From Mixia osmundae IAM 14324 (taxonomy: Eukaryota; Basidiomycota; Mixiomycetes; Mixiales; Mixiaceae), in contig NW_014575561.1 in NCBI RefSeq assembly GCF_000708205.1, positions 923,047 through 987,046 of the forward strand: 64,000 nt of DNA, given 5' to 3'. Position numbers and translations under genes: made by a program. Position 1 is the first letter of the stretch. Each line of letters opens with the position of its first letter. Positions 1-11,677 of this stretch are shown here, one piece after another. Below the pieces are notes generated by a model that saw only the letters and a list, made by a program, of their open reading frames with translations, was not told the origin of the DNA and made no database searches.

Positions 1-161
1 GATGTTGCTGAGATCTGCCAATACGTTCGTAGCGAGAGACCATTCACTCGACAGCGCCGCTTCTGCCAGACTAGCCGAGAAGGTTGACCTCTTACAACGA
101 GGGTCGGCCTCGGCGTCGTCGCGCCTGGAGAGAAAGCGAAAGCAGGCTCGAGCTTGACAGC

Positions 162-541
162 ATGGCAGGCGGACATGGCGGCTATGGCGAGCTAGTATCA
201 TGCTCTAGAGGGCATCGGCTGACTGACCTGCGCATGGCAGATCCGATACACCGTGACCCAGGCTTGGAGGCTTGGACTCGGATGAAGAATTCGGTCTACA
301 CGACCTTCAAGTTCACTCCGAGGACGACGAAGCTCACTCTTTTCTGGGGCATCTTTGTACCCTGCTTGACCTACTCGATGGCTGTCACCAATGCGGCAAG
401 TGTACGGATCGTCACAGGTGACAAGCGCTGACTTGACACGCACAGAACGTCTATGACTGGGCGGGCAAGCGCCGTGATGAGGGCCTGTTGAGGATACCTG
501 CCCCTTCTGCGCCTGCCAAAGACGGTGAAGAGGAAGAGTAG
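162..541 (+). CDS. NADH:ubiquinone oxidoreductase B15 subunit (NDUFB4-like)
   Basis: Accessory subunit of the membrane arm of mitochondrial complex I. The protein shows the fungal B15 pattern: a MAGGHG start, DPGLEAWTRMKNSVY, then FRFTPRTT-like KFTPRTTKLTLFWG leading into one membrane helix, and a C-terminal NVYDWAGKRR tail after a 44-nt intron at about 402-445. The C-terminus is acidic (KDGEEEE). The start is uncertain. The ATG at 162 gives the conserved MAGGHG opening, but a stretch that looks like a 46-nt GT-AG intron (195-240) follows and splicing it would break the frame; an in-frame ATG at 234 gives a shorter protein starting MADPIHRDPG. Small size (about 87 or 111 residues) fits the family. 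Identification is by remembered family pattern, not by a search. Confidence 0.75.
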
Positions 542-601
542 ATGCGCATTGTACAGCCAGCCTCACGAGAGGGTCTTGCATTACTTTGACAAAGGGCACA
601 A

Positions 602-1884
602 CTATGAGCTTGGCTTGGGCTGTTCCTCTTCGTCCTGAGCCATGCTGAGCGCTATCGCTCTTGCGATCTGGGCTTCCTCTGAATCATCATCTTCATCCAT
701 TCCGTCAGCCAGCGCAGTTCCGTCGTGGTCACCATTGCCCATTTCGACATCATCGCCCCGAGACAGCGCAATGGCTCGCGCAAGTTCGTCGTCCTCGTCA
801 TCGTTCGCGAGGGTTGATCCTGTCTGCGCATTGGCAGGCGCTGGTGCGGACGCGGGTGTGGCGGCATGCGCGTCTGTTTCTGTCGGACCTGCAGTGGCCG
901 GTGCGCTTTCGCTGATCGAGTCTAGTGCAGGCGCTGCTGAGGATGCAGGCGCCTCTCTCGCTCTTGCTTCCTCGAGTGACATTCGCAGAGCCTGTCCAAG
1001 TGTCAACGATGGGCATGACCTCAGGAATTTCCGCGCACCAGGGCGAGCTCTGGATCGAGATTGGGATCGATACCGAATTCATCGTCACCCGCGCCGGTAC
1101 CTGTCGTGCCGCTCGGTCCCGCGCCTCCGCCAAAGCTGTCCCGCTCTAGTATTGGCGAAGAGATGATGACGTCTGAGAGCAGTCTGCCGCTCGGCTCGGC
1201 ATGTAGCAGATGGCTGCTCATCAATTGAGCTCTGTTGACACGAACATACGCGTACGCGTACCTCGGATGATTGTCGCCGCTATGGACTGCTTCGATGAAT
1301 GCCTTGAGCTTCTCATCATTTTCTTCGCCTTCACCAAAAGATACGATGTCGACTGCAATGTTGTTCTTGCGCATCTTCTTGCCTAATCGAACGAGAGCAG
1401 ATGATGTACATGAAGCATGAGCTAATGGAGATCCGACGAAAGCGACGATTCTCTGCTGTTGCGATTTGTTCTGTCTGTGTTTCAAAGCAAGCTGTAAATC
1501 TCATCACAGTCAGCTGCTATGTGCGCTGACACGATTTGAGGCTCACTGAAGCGACATTTATGCCCGTAGCCAGATCAATCTCGCCGTCCAGACTTTCTTT
1601 GGCTGAATGCAAAGCTACAGTGATCTTGCCGATGTCCTCTGTGGGCGTGACGAGGACTTTCGGCGCTTTGCCTGCCATCGTCATCAAGCCACACACAGAC
1701 TCGGGATTGCTGTTCGTCTTTGCGTTGAAGATGGTCGTCGCTGCATCTGATTGTGCACCGAAACGATCGGGTGTGTAGTCTCCATTGATCGCATAGGACG
1801 AGTTGTCCAGCCTGCGCAGCAGTCAGCACAAGTCTCGCTGAGCTCAGCGTCTACGCACACGATCATACAAGCCTCGAGCGGCAT
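602..1884 (-). CDS. RPN10: 26S proteasome regulatory subunit Rpn10 (S5a)
   Basis: Ubiquitin receptor of the 19S proteasome cap. The first exon begins MPLEACMIVC at 1884, followed by the VWA-domain exons (LDNSSYAINGDYTPDRFGAQ; VCGLMTMAGKAPKVLVTPT; the QQQRIVAFVGSPL strand; GEGEENDEKLKAFIEAV). The C-terminal part carries three ubiquitin-interacting motifs: DPELAL joined by splicing to ALRMSLEEA, then DELARAIALS and AQIARAIALSMA, with acidic linkers. The intron between ELAL and ALRM keeps the first UIM intact, which supports the splice model. Human S5a has two UIMs and yeast has one, so three is at the upper end. Four to five exons. The gene ends 62 bp after the end of the complex I gene (convergent) and its start is 191 bp from the stop of the C1-THF synthase gene. 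Confidence 0.93.
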
Positions 1885-2075
1885 CTCGTTTTTGAGCTTG
1901 GCTTGCGCGCTCACACGGACAAGCGCGACCTATGACGCTGACTGTTGCACTCGTGGCTCGTCCATCAAAGCAAAGCGTTATACAACAGGCCGTTGAGGCT
2001 GATTGTGCAAGCAACCGGTAGGACAGGTGCTTGCGTTTTGTCGTGCGTTGAATGCGAGAGCTCGAAAGCTGCTGT

Positions 2076-5000
2076 CTATGAGAGGCCGATGATCTGTCCA
2101 TCGGCTGTAAGGTCTTGGTCGAAGAATCCAGGCCGCGTGCTGAGACCGGGCAAGGTCTGTCATACTCGTAAGCTGCTGCTGCATCGATCGAAACGAGCCT
2201 CCGACTCACCTGCATTGTACCCACGAGAGGGTAGAGGAACTCGGCACCGGCAGCGAGCTTGATCTCACGGATTGGAAGCGTAAAGCCTGTGGGCGCGCCT
2301 TTCTTACTCGGATCGTCCGAGAAGGAGTATTGCGTCTTCGCCATACAGATCGGCAAGTTGGCAAAGCCTTGCTGAGTATATTGCTCGATTTGTTTTTCTG
2401 CTTCTGCAGAGTATGATACGCCATCTGCGCCATACATCTCGACGGCGATTGCGCTGATCTTGTCCTTGATGGGTATGTCGAGCTCGTACAAGAACTTGAA
2501 CGGATTTGGCTCTTTGCAAGAATCGATGACGGCGTTGGCGAGTTCGACGGCTCCCTTGCCACCTTCTGCCCAGTGATTCGAGGGAACGGCAGCATCTGCG
2601 CCTGCTTCGAGCGCCTTTTGCTTGACGAGGGCAATCTCTGCTTCGGTATCATTGCTGCAGCGCACATCAGTATGGGTATGCAGGGGTCGTGGGCGACCTA
2701 CGTGAAGCGGTTGATGGCAACGATCACGCGAACGCCCATCTTGCGGGCGTTGCTGATGTGCTTGGCCAAGTTGACACAGCCCGCACCCAGAATGTCCAGG
2801 TTCTCATTGAGGTACACATCCGAGAGTGGCTTGCCGGGCGAGACTTCGGGTCCACCGCCGTGCATCTTGAGCGCGCGTATCGTCGCGACAATGACGACCG
2901 CATTGGGATGAAGTCCGCTGACTCTGCACTTGATGTTGCAGAACTTTTCCATACCAATGTCTGCACCAAAGCCGGCTTCAGTGATCACATAGCCATAATT
3001 CTCCTCTGGTTCTCCTTCTTCGATACCAGCGAGCTTTAGCGCGACCTTGTCTGCAATAATGGACGAATTGCCGTGTGCGATATTTGCAAAAGGACCAGCA
3101 TGAACAAAGACGGGAGTGCCTTCGAGCGTCTGCATAAGATTTGGCTTGATGGCATCCTTCATCAGGATGGCGAGCGAGCCTGTGACGCCGATGTCGTCAG
3201 CAGTAATGGGTTCGCCAGACTTGCTATCCGCTACGACCATGCGACCGAGGCGCTCCTTCATGTCTTGCAGATCGTTGGCAAGAGCAAGAACGGCCATACA
3301 CTCGCTCGCGACGGCAATATCGAATCCAGTCCTGCGCGTGAAGCCCTTTTCGGTAGGCGCAAGACCAGTGTCAATGACGCGCAGATAGCGATCATTTGTG
3401 TCGACGACGCGGTGCCAAGTCACAGATTCCGGATTGATATCCAAACGCGCAAATTTGCTTGCTTCTGCCTCGGTGAGATCGTCGGGATTCGTCTTGTCGA
3501 TGCCGAGCTTCTTGAGTCGTCTGAGCATAATGGGCGCAAAGGTGCGCACACCCTTCTTCGCAGGACACAAGCGGTTGAACAGAGCTTTGTCGGATTGGGT
3601 CGACTCATGGAAATATCGAGCATCAATCGCAGCGGCAAGCAAGTTGTTGGCCGCAGAGACAGCATGAATGTCGCCCGTGAGATGTAAGTTGAATTCATCC
3701 ATGGGTATGACTTGGGAATATCCGCCGCCTGCAGCACCGCCTTTGATGCCGAAAGTAGGCCCTTGACTTGGCTGTCGGACGTTTGCAAAGGCGACTTTGC
3801 CGAGATGCGCGCCGAGTGCTTGCGCCAGGCCCATGGTCGTCGTCGACTTGCCTTCGCCCAGTGGTGTAGGTGTGATGCCCGCAACAACGATGTATTTGCC
3901 ATTCTTGCGGTGCTCTAGTCGCTTAAGAATGCCCAGGTCGACCTTGGCCTTGTACTGACCGTACAGCTCGAGTTCCGAAGGTGAGACACCAATCTCTGCA
4001 GCCAGAGTGGCGACCGGCTTCGGCGTCTGGGCCATGGCGATTTCGATATCGCTCGGAACCTTTTCAAGCAGCTTGAGACGAAGAGGCTTGACCGTACGTT
4101 GCAGCGATTTCGCGTGGAAGCGTTCAGCAGAGGTGAGCGCGTTCTTCATGAGCACCGCGACCGTCATAGGGCCAACACCGCCAGGTACAGGCGTGATATG
4201 GCTTGCAACTTTACTCGCCGACTCAAAGTCGACATCGCCGACGAGACGCTGACCCGATTTCTTGGAATCATCTTTGACAAAGTTGGTACCGACGTCGATG
4301 ACGATCGCGCCCGGCTTAAGCCATTCGCCCTTGACGAAGTGAGGCTTGCCGATTGCAGCGACGACAATGTCAGCTTGCTGGACTAGACCTTGCAAGTTCT
4401 TCGTCTGAGAATGACACTGCGTAACCGTAACATCTTTGCGACGCAGTAGCGCGCAAACGGGCGAGCCGACAATGTCGCTGCGGCCCAGTACGACAGCGTG
4501 AAGACCGGCGAGCTTGACACCGGTAGATTCGAGCAAGAGCATGACGCCGGCTGGTGTGCAGGGAGGAAACAGTGGCTCGGAGGCGCGTGATGAGAGCAGT
4601 CCAATGTTGTAGGCATGAAAGCCGTCGACATCCTTGTTGGGGCTGACTGCCTCTGTGATGCGTCGCTCTCCGTCGCGTCCGATGTTTTCGCTAAGCGGAA
4701 GCTGAACGAGCAAGCCATGGATGTTCTCGGTAGCATTGAGTCGCTCAACCGCTTTGATTACGTCCTCCTCTGTCGTGGTAGCTTCGTCTGGCAAGATCTG
4801 ATGCTGGAATGCGATACCGGCCTCTTGCGCGGCTTTCTCTTTCATGCGAACGTACGTCGATGAGTCAGGTCGATCGCCCTGCTGTATGATGGCCAAGCCA
4901 GGCGCAAAGCGAGGGTAAGTCTGCCTAATCTCTGCAATGCGCTTGGCGATGTCCTCTCGTATAGATCTGCTCTTTCCCGTCAGCTAGGCAGGCGCCGATA

Positions 5001-5378
5001 TGCAGTTGCAGCTGACTTTGCGAGCGCTGTGCCATCTATGATCTTGGCACCGCCACTGTCGGAAGCGTTGGGCGCCATACCGCGAGTGTCTCTGCTGACT
5101 GCCTCTTGAACGATGGGATGAAGAGTCGACCTGAGCTGCTTTTCGCGCCAAAAATTCGCAGAGCTCCTGATAGCGCGCGTGCTGACGAGTGTCGCAGTAC
5201 GGCTAGTCTGAAGATTGTGACGAGATGCCAATCGGATTTGGCGAGCGATTGAGTGCAGTCGCCGACCGCTAGCAAGCATAAGCGGGGCTGCTCGAGTCGT
5301 CGTCCTCGAAAAGTGCAGAGTGATCGGCCGAGACACGTGTCGGTCTAGGAAAACCCTTGACGAGCTTAACGAGGCCAT
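2076..5378 (-). CDS. C1-tetrahydrofolate synthase, trifunctional, with N-terminal extension
   Basis: Interconverts one-carbon units on tetrahydrofolate: methylene-THF dehydrogenase, methenyl-THF cyclohydrolase and formate-THF ligase. Four exons (introns at 4967-5016, 2655-2701, 2157-2209) give about 1050 residues in frame. Dehydrogenase/cyclohydrolase signatures are [13 protein letters not shown] (catalytic Tyr and Lys), [22 protein letters not shown] and [12 protein letters not shown]. The ligase domain has the P-loop [16 protein letters not shown] and [19 protein letters not shown]. The C-terminus is [15 protein letters not shown]. About 100 residues precede the first conserved block ([11 protein letters not shown]); they are rich in Arg and Ser with almost no acid, as in a mitochondrial presequence. 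An in-frame Met ([10 protein letters not shown]) just before the domain could start a cytosolic form. Human MTHFD1 is about 935 residues, so the excess is this extension. Confidence 0.95.
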
Positions 5379-5714
5379 TGCCGCCTTGCAAAGCTATTGC
5401 GTTCCGCACGGCTGGTGCGATCGCGAGCCTGACAGGCAGTGGTCAGACAGCAGAGGCCGCGTAGAGTATCGATCAGCGCTGCGACACTGGGCAGAAGAAG
5501 CTGCCTGACAACTCAGCAGGGGGTCGGCTTCTTCCGACTCGGCCGACTCCACACCAAAGCGCCTTTCTCGCCCGTAAGAGTCAAGCAAAGTCACAGGATA
5601 CATCTCCAGATTGCACGCTACACACGCTAGGCTAGATTGCTGATCACGCATTGGGCATCGTCACCGGTCAAAGCGTCCAGCTGCGGAAAAGGGTCAGAGC
5701 GAGCGTGGACCAAC

Positions 5715-8700
5715 ATGGCAATCCCTGCCGCTGCAAACGGATTGACCTCGCCTGTCCGTGGTTCAGCGCTCCCGAGACCTGTGTCAATCATGTCAGCTTC
5801 GAGCGCCTCGTCTAGCGGACTCGTGCAAGCGGCAACCACCTTGACAAGCCCGAGCATGTCGACCACCTCCACCTTTGCGACTGCAGGCGCAGAGACTCCT
5901 TTGAATAGCACGCGAGCCTCCTCGCCTTCTGCTTTGCTACCCTCGCCAGCGCTCAAGAGCGGTTCTGCGGCACCGTCTATGGCTCGTGCCATGACCTCTG
6001 CAGGAGGCACGTCTGTTCAGGTCATCTTGCGAGTGAGACCTGCCATCGTCGAGAGTGCCAACTTTGCGCACACGCCGTCAAGGCAGGATCGCGTCGTCGT
6101 CTACCCTCTACCGGGCGCGACATCTCTCACCGTCGATGCCACACCTGTCAGCGCGACGTCCGCAGTGACCAGCTCGCCTTTGAGTTCTGCGCGATCCAGC
6201 GGTCTCACAAGCGCTGCTGGACCGCCCAAACAATCTTTCACTTTCGATCGCGTCTTGGGACCCGAGTCAAGTCAGACGGACGTCTTTGCGACCTTTGAGC
6301 ATCTCATCGACTTTTTCCTACAAGGCTACAACGTGACCGTGCTTGCCTACGGCCAGACAGCGTCTGGCAAGAGTTTCACAATGGGCACAGAGGACAAGCC
6401 AATGTCCGAGCTCGTGTCAGATCATGCTGGCCTTGGTCTCGTACCTCGCGCCGTGAGAGCCATCTTTGACCGTATTGCCGAGCTGCGCGCGACCACAAGA
6501 CCCAAGGATAGCTTCCAGATCAAGAACAGCTATATCGAACTCTACAACGAGGACATGATCGACTTGTTGAGCGGGGACATACCGGTATGTCCATGCGGCG
6601 CAGAGCGTGCATAGGTTGATCTGACAATCCAATCATGCCAGGCAAGCGAGAGGCAGCCTGTCACGATCCGCGAGGAGAAAGGCGGTGGCATCAAGTGGAC
6701 TGGTCTGCGAGAGTTGCGAGTCAACAACGTCCTCGATGTCATGTCGTCAGTGCGCCTGTCCTGCGGCTTACATATGCTCATGCCCATGTACAGAAACCTC
6801 GAAAGAGGATCAGCGATCAGACAGACCGGCGCGACCCAGCTCAACTCGCAGTCGAGTCGATCGCATGCTATCTTCAGCTTGACGCTGACCCAACGCAAAT
6901 GGGTTCCGAACGAGTCGAGTCGCAATGAGGCCACTGACAGTCCCACGCGACCCAGCAGCCGAACTTCCCATGCCAGCAGCTCCAATCGAGGTCTGAGGAG
7001 CGGCTCGATGACACGAGCGTCATTGATCGACGACGAGGACGAAGGCGAACAAGAGGCGGGGGGCTCCTATGTCGTCGTAACATCGAAGCTCCACTTTGCC
7101 GATCTGGCCGGCAGCGAGCGTCTGAAGAACACTGCAGCAACAGGCGATCGTGCGAAAGAAGGCATCTCAATCAACTCGGGCCTTCATGCTCTTGGCAATG
7201 TGATCTCTGCGCTCGGTGATCCAGCAAAAGCACGACAGATAACACATGTGCCATACCGCGATTCCAAGCTTACAAGGCTCTTGCAAGACTCGCTCGGCGG
7301 CAATGCGCACACAATGATGATAGCCTGCATAAGCGGCACAGAACGCAATCTGCCCGAATCACTGAATACCCTCAAGTATGCGAACAGAGCCCGAAACATC
7401 AAGAATAAAGCAGAACTGAACGAAATTGAGGAAGGCTGGGAGGATGTCGAATGGCTCCAAAAGACTGTCCGCAGGTTACGCGCCGACCTGGCGGACCTCA
7501 AGAGCGGCAGACCGCTGAGCTCTGGCAGTGCGTTTGACGCCCTGCCTACGCGAGAGATGCCTGATCCAGCAATGCGAGCGCTACAACAAGAAGTGGAGAT
7601 GCTTTCTCAAAAATACGCCAAGGCCACGTCAGATCTGGCCCAGCAGCAAAATGCCCCCCAACAAACGCCGGACTTGCTCAGCAGCGCATTTTCGGATTCG
7701 ATTGCGCCCATCGTCGACGAGTTCGAACGCGCACTGTCCACCACAGAAGCACAGCTAGCTGCCGTTCGTGCGCAGCTTGCCGCTGCGGAGAGTCAGCTGA
7801 AAGAGCAGCGCGCGCTCAACGCGTCACAAGCCAGCCGGATTGATGCAAGCGAGGCCGCGACGGAGGCTGTTCGCACACGACTGGCGAAGCTCATCGAGCG
7901 AGAAGCCGTTACAGAAGCCTACGTGCAAGATTTAGAGGGCAAGCTCAAGGATATCTCTGATAGGACCGATACAGACTCTTCTGTGGTCGTTGGCCTACGC
8001 AACGAGCTCGCCGGTCATCGTGAGAGTCAAATGACAACCGAGAAGTATATCAACGAGCTAGAGACACGCTTGACGAAATCTGGACAATCTAACGAGGGCC
8101 TCCTTAAGCGCATCGAAGAGCTCGAAGCTAGTCTAGAGGAGCGCGTTGCAAGCTATCGCCTTCTAGAACACCGCTTGTCCGGACAGCAACCATCTCAACA
8201 GGTTCAGGCGCTCACGAAAGAACTCGAATCAAAGAATGCTCTGCTGCTTGTGATGCAAAGCAACGTGGCAAGGTCACTGCCAGCTCCCAATACGCCCACT
8301 GCTGCTCGCGACCTCCCTGACAGTCCTGCCACGCCTATACAAGGGACTAGCGTGTCACATGATGGCTTGTCAGCTCTGACGGGCGCTCGTCCTGCGACGC
8401 CTGACAATCTGTCAACTTCGCCGAGCGCTCGCGATGGGGCCAGCTCGCCACATCGTCTGGGATCGCTCTCTCGGCAATCACGCCGTAGTTCTTCCACGGC
8501 CTCTGCAAGCCCTCAGCGGCCTTTTTTATCCAATCGACCGAGCGGGTCCTCTCTTCGCGATACGGCTACATCGCAGCCTTTGTCGCTGGAATTATCATCG
8601 GCGCAGCATTCGCGCTCACTGCTGTCACCCGATCGCTCGGTCTCCCCAGCGCTTCCACCTCGAACTCCGCCGCCGCGGAGCCCAGCGCGACAGCGCTCCT

Positions 8701-10984
8701 TCGGCAAGATGAACTCTGATACTGACGAAATTCAGCGGCTTCAGGGTATCATCAGAGCACGAGACGTGGACATCCAATCGATGGACAGACAGATCCAAGC
8801 TTTGCGCACTCGGCATCGTCGTTCGGATTCGTCGTCGGCATCGGACGCTGCAGAGACGCTGCCCGTCTCGGCAAGCACTACGCCAGAGCCAGGCGAAGAA
8901 TCTCAAACCCTTTCGCCTGGATTCACTCGGCAGATCGAAGCCTTCAAGCTACAGCCGCCTGCTACAGAGAGCGCAGAAGCCCACGCAGCTCGCCTGGACG
9001 ACGTCATGCGATCAATGGCCCGGAAGGAAGCAAATCATCGCGATACCGTCGAAGAGCTTACTCGCCAGTTGCACGTCGCGCAGCGTTCTCTGGTGGAAGC
9101 CGAGACGCTCAGACAATCTGCTGAACAAAACTTCGCGGGTGAATTTAAAGGCCATTCTGATCGCCTTGTGGAGTCAACAAGCCGCGCTGCGACACTCGAG
9201 CAGAGCCTAGACCAGCAACGTAGCGAGCATGCAGCGGAGCGTGACGAACTTACTAAGACACATTCTGATTCTATCGTCGCTCTCACTCAACAGCATCAGC
9301 AGTCACACGCGACCCTAGTGGCTGAGCACGAACAGCGCCTGACCGACCTGACCCTCACACATGACCGAGCATTGCACGCTACTCGCAAGGAGCACGAACA
9401 GATACTCTCGGATGCGGCAACTACTCATGACCAGCGTTTAGCGGCTGCACTCGCAGAACGAACCATGACTTTGAAAGCGGATCATGCTCGTCAGATTTCA
9501 GAGATGAACGCAGCTCACGATCAAGCAAGATCACAGCAGGCCGCTCAGCACGATAGTGCCCTTGCAGCTCGGCACGAAGCAACAGAGGCAAAGGTTGTCG
9601 CACTACAGACCACGCATGAAACGGCGATTAGCGACATGAAGCGCGAGCATGCTGCTGTTCTCGAGAGTCAAGCCAATGCCCACGCCGCTGCTCTGCAGGA
9701 GTATGCAATCGGTCTCGAAAAGGTAAGTCGTGCGCATAAGTGTCTTACGAGAGTTGAAGCAAGTCTCGCAGGCGCATGCGCTGGCTCAACAGCATGAAGA
9801 GACGGCACGGGTGGCTCAGAACGCTGAGCAGGACCTCCAGAGTCAGATGAAGACGATATCGGAGCAGAATAGTCAGCTCTCTGTCGAGCTGGAAAACAGT
9901 GGGGAAGAGCTCCGCCAGCTACGCGCGGACTTTGCAAGGCTATCATCCGATCGCGAGTCACTGGCAGTGGCAAGTATTCGCTCTCATGGCAGCGTCAAAT
10001 CGATGCGTAGAAGATCTGGTCTGAACGGTCTAGGTCTGGGCGAATCACCCGATCCTTTGACCAGTCCAATTCGCGTTCGTGCAGGGAGCAACCATGACGC
10101 GCCATGGGGAGAGGCGCCCACGAGCCCGCTCCCTGCAACTCCGGATGAGACAAAAGTACAGATGCGTGCTGCTGCACTTTCAGCGCTCACTTCGTCTCCT
10201 TCGGAATCGCCACGCTCACAAACACCGGTCAATGCAGCTCTGTCAATCTTCCTGACCGGCAAGCCGCCAGCACCGCCGCCCATGCAAGCTTTGCCGCCGA
10301 CGCCTGCTCAGGCTCCCCTGCCTTCAGTCATGGAGAACGGCAGAGCGCTGCAATCTGGCATAAGCACGCCGCCTCCCTCCGACCGCAGACGAGTGACATC
10401 AAGCACGATGTACACGCCTGGCGGTCGAAGAACATCGTACATGGAAGGACCGATGAGTATCGAGGATGACATGCTCGAGTCTGCCCTCAATCAGCGCATC
10501 GAGACGCTTGAGACTCAGGTGAGTCAGCTTGATCTGACCGATTAGAGCTCGCTAACGTGCCGGTCCAGATCCTTGGACTCAATAAGCAGCTCACACATTG
10601 CGAGGCAGATTTGAGCGCTAATATCGACCTCGTCAACACATTGGAGAGCTCCTTGGACGATTCAGACCGAAATCTCCGAAAGGCCCGACTCCAGATGAGC
10701 GAGCTTGCCAAGGATCGGGATCGACATCTGTCGCGTTCTGAGAAGCTCGGCCTTGAGCTCGCTCAGGCGACTCAGGAGATCGATCGGCTACACAATAATC
10801 TGGCTGCTCTCAAGGACGAAGCGGAGACATCTGCAGCACAGGAACGACAGGCAAAGATCGAAGCGAAGCAACAGCTTCAAAGTCGCTTAGAATCCATCAA
10901 ACATAAGAAGAGCAAATTCAATGTAAGTCGTCGCGTGACTATCTCCGGATGGAGCACTCATCTTGTCCGATGCAGTGTTTCTGA
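5715..10984 (+). CDS. Kinesin-4-like (chromokinesin/KIF21-type) motor with long coiled coil
   Basis: Microtubule motor of about 1670 residues. The motor domain is N-terminal after about 115 Ser/Thr/Pro-rich residues: VQVILRVRPA, P-loop AYGQTASGKSFTMG, switch I NSQSSRSHAIFS, switch II DLAGSERL and LTRLLQDSLGGNAHT. The neck reads NRARNIKNKAELNEIEEGW, typical of fungal kinesin-4. A very long coiled coil follows (roughly residues 480-1350, Gln/Glu/Ala rich), interrupted by Ser/Pro-rich segments. Five introns (6585-6641, 6746-6793, 9723-9771, 10519-10568, 10923-10975) all restore the frame, and the last joins KKSKFN to a three-codon final exon giving the C-terminus NCF. The P-loop has Ala where most kinesins have Gly or Ser but still fits GxxxxGK[ST]. 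The ATG at 5715 is the first after the 336-bp divergent promoter. The subfamily call is less certain than the kinesin call. Confidence 0.9.
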
Positions 10985-11182
10985 TAGATACTGTTGTCCG
11001 GTTTGTATTATGTAGGCTGACTGCGTCCCATGTGAGCAGGGTGGCAAATGAGGAGGCGCTGGGCTAGTCGCACACCGGGAACGCGCGCGAGATTGCCGAC
11101 TGGCTTGCTCAAGAAGGATCATCTGCTGCCAGCCTCTGACAGATTACGCACTCTTCAGAGGCCAGTCTCGCGTGCAAGCGAG

Positions 11183-11640
11183 ATGGACGCCAACTCGATG
11201 ACAGACGCTTTCTCTGCGGCGCAGTACCAGAAGCCAAGCGATTACGGCTTTCTTTCGCCGAGCGCTCATTCGCCTCAACGCTCGCTCGACGGGCTGACGC
11301 CAGGCTCGGGCTACAGCGATGCCTCGCTCAAAAACTTTCTGTCGTCCAACCTGATGAGTCATAGAGAGATGGGCTCGATGATGCTCCCTCCCCAGGGCAC
11401 AGTTATCAATCTCGATCCGGAGTATCGCTCCAAGCGGGCGAGCACATCGATGGACACCCTGCCCGCCATGGGCAGTATACAGAGCCAGAACAGGCAGCAG
11501 CAGCAATACCTCAACGGTCACTCGCAGCAGCTGCAACATCAACACCAATCCCAACACCAGCAACCTCAGATGAGGATGTCCAATCATTATGATGATCACT
11601 CTATGCAGTCATCACAGGCCTATGGCAACCATCAAGCACC

Positions 11641-11677
<37 letters not shown>

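Noticed and set aside
642-1166. Ser-rich plus-strand frame opposite Rpn10
   Set aside because: Complement of the acidic UIM region of Rpn10; no domain of its own.
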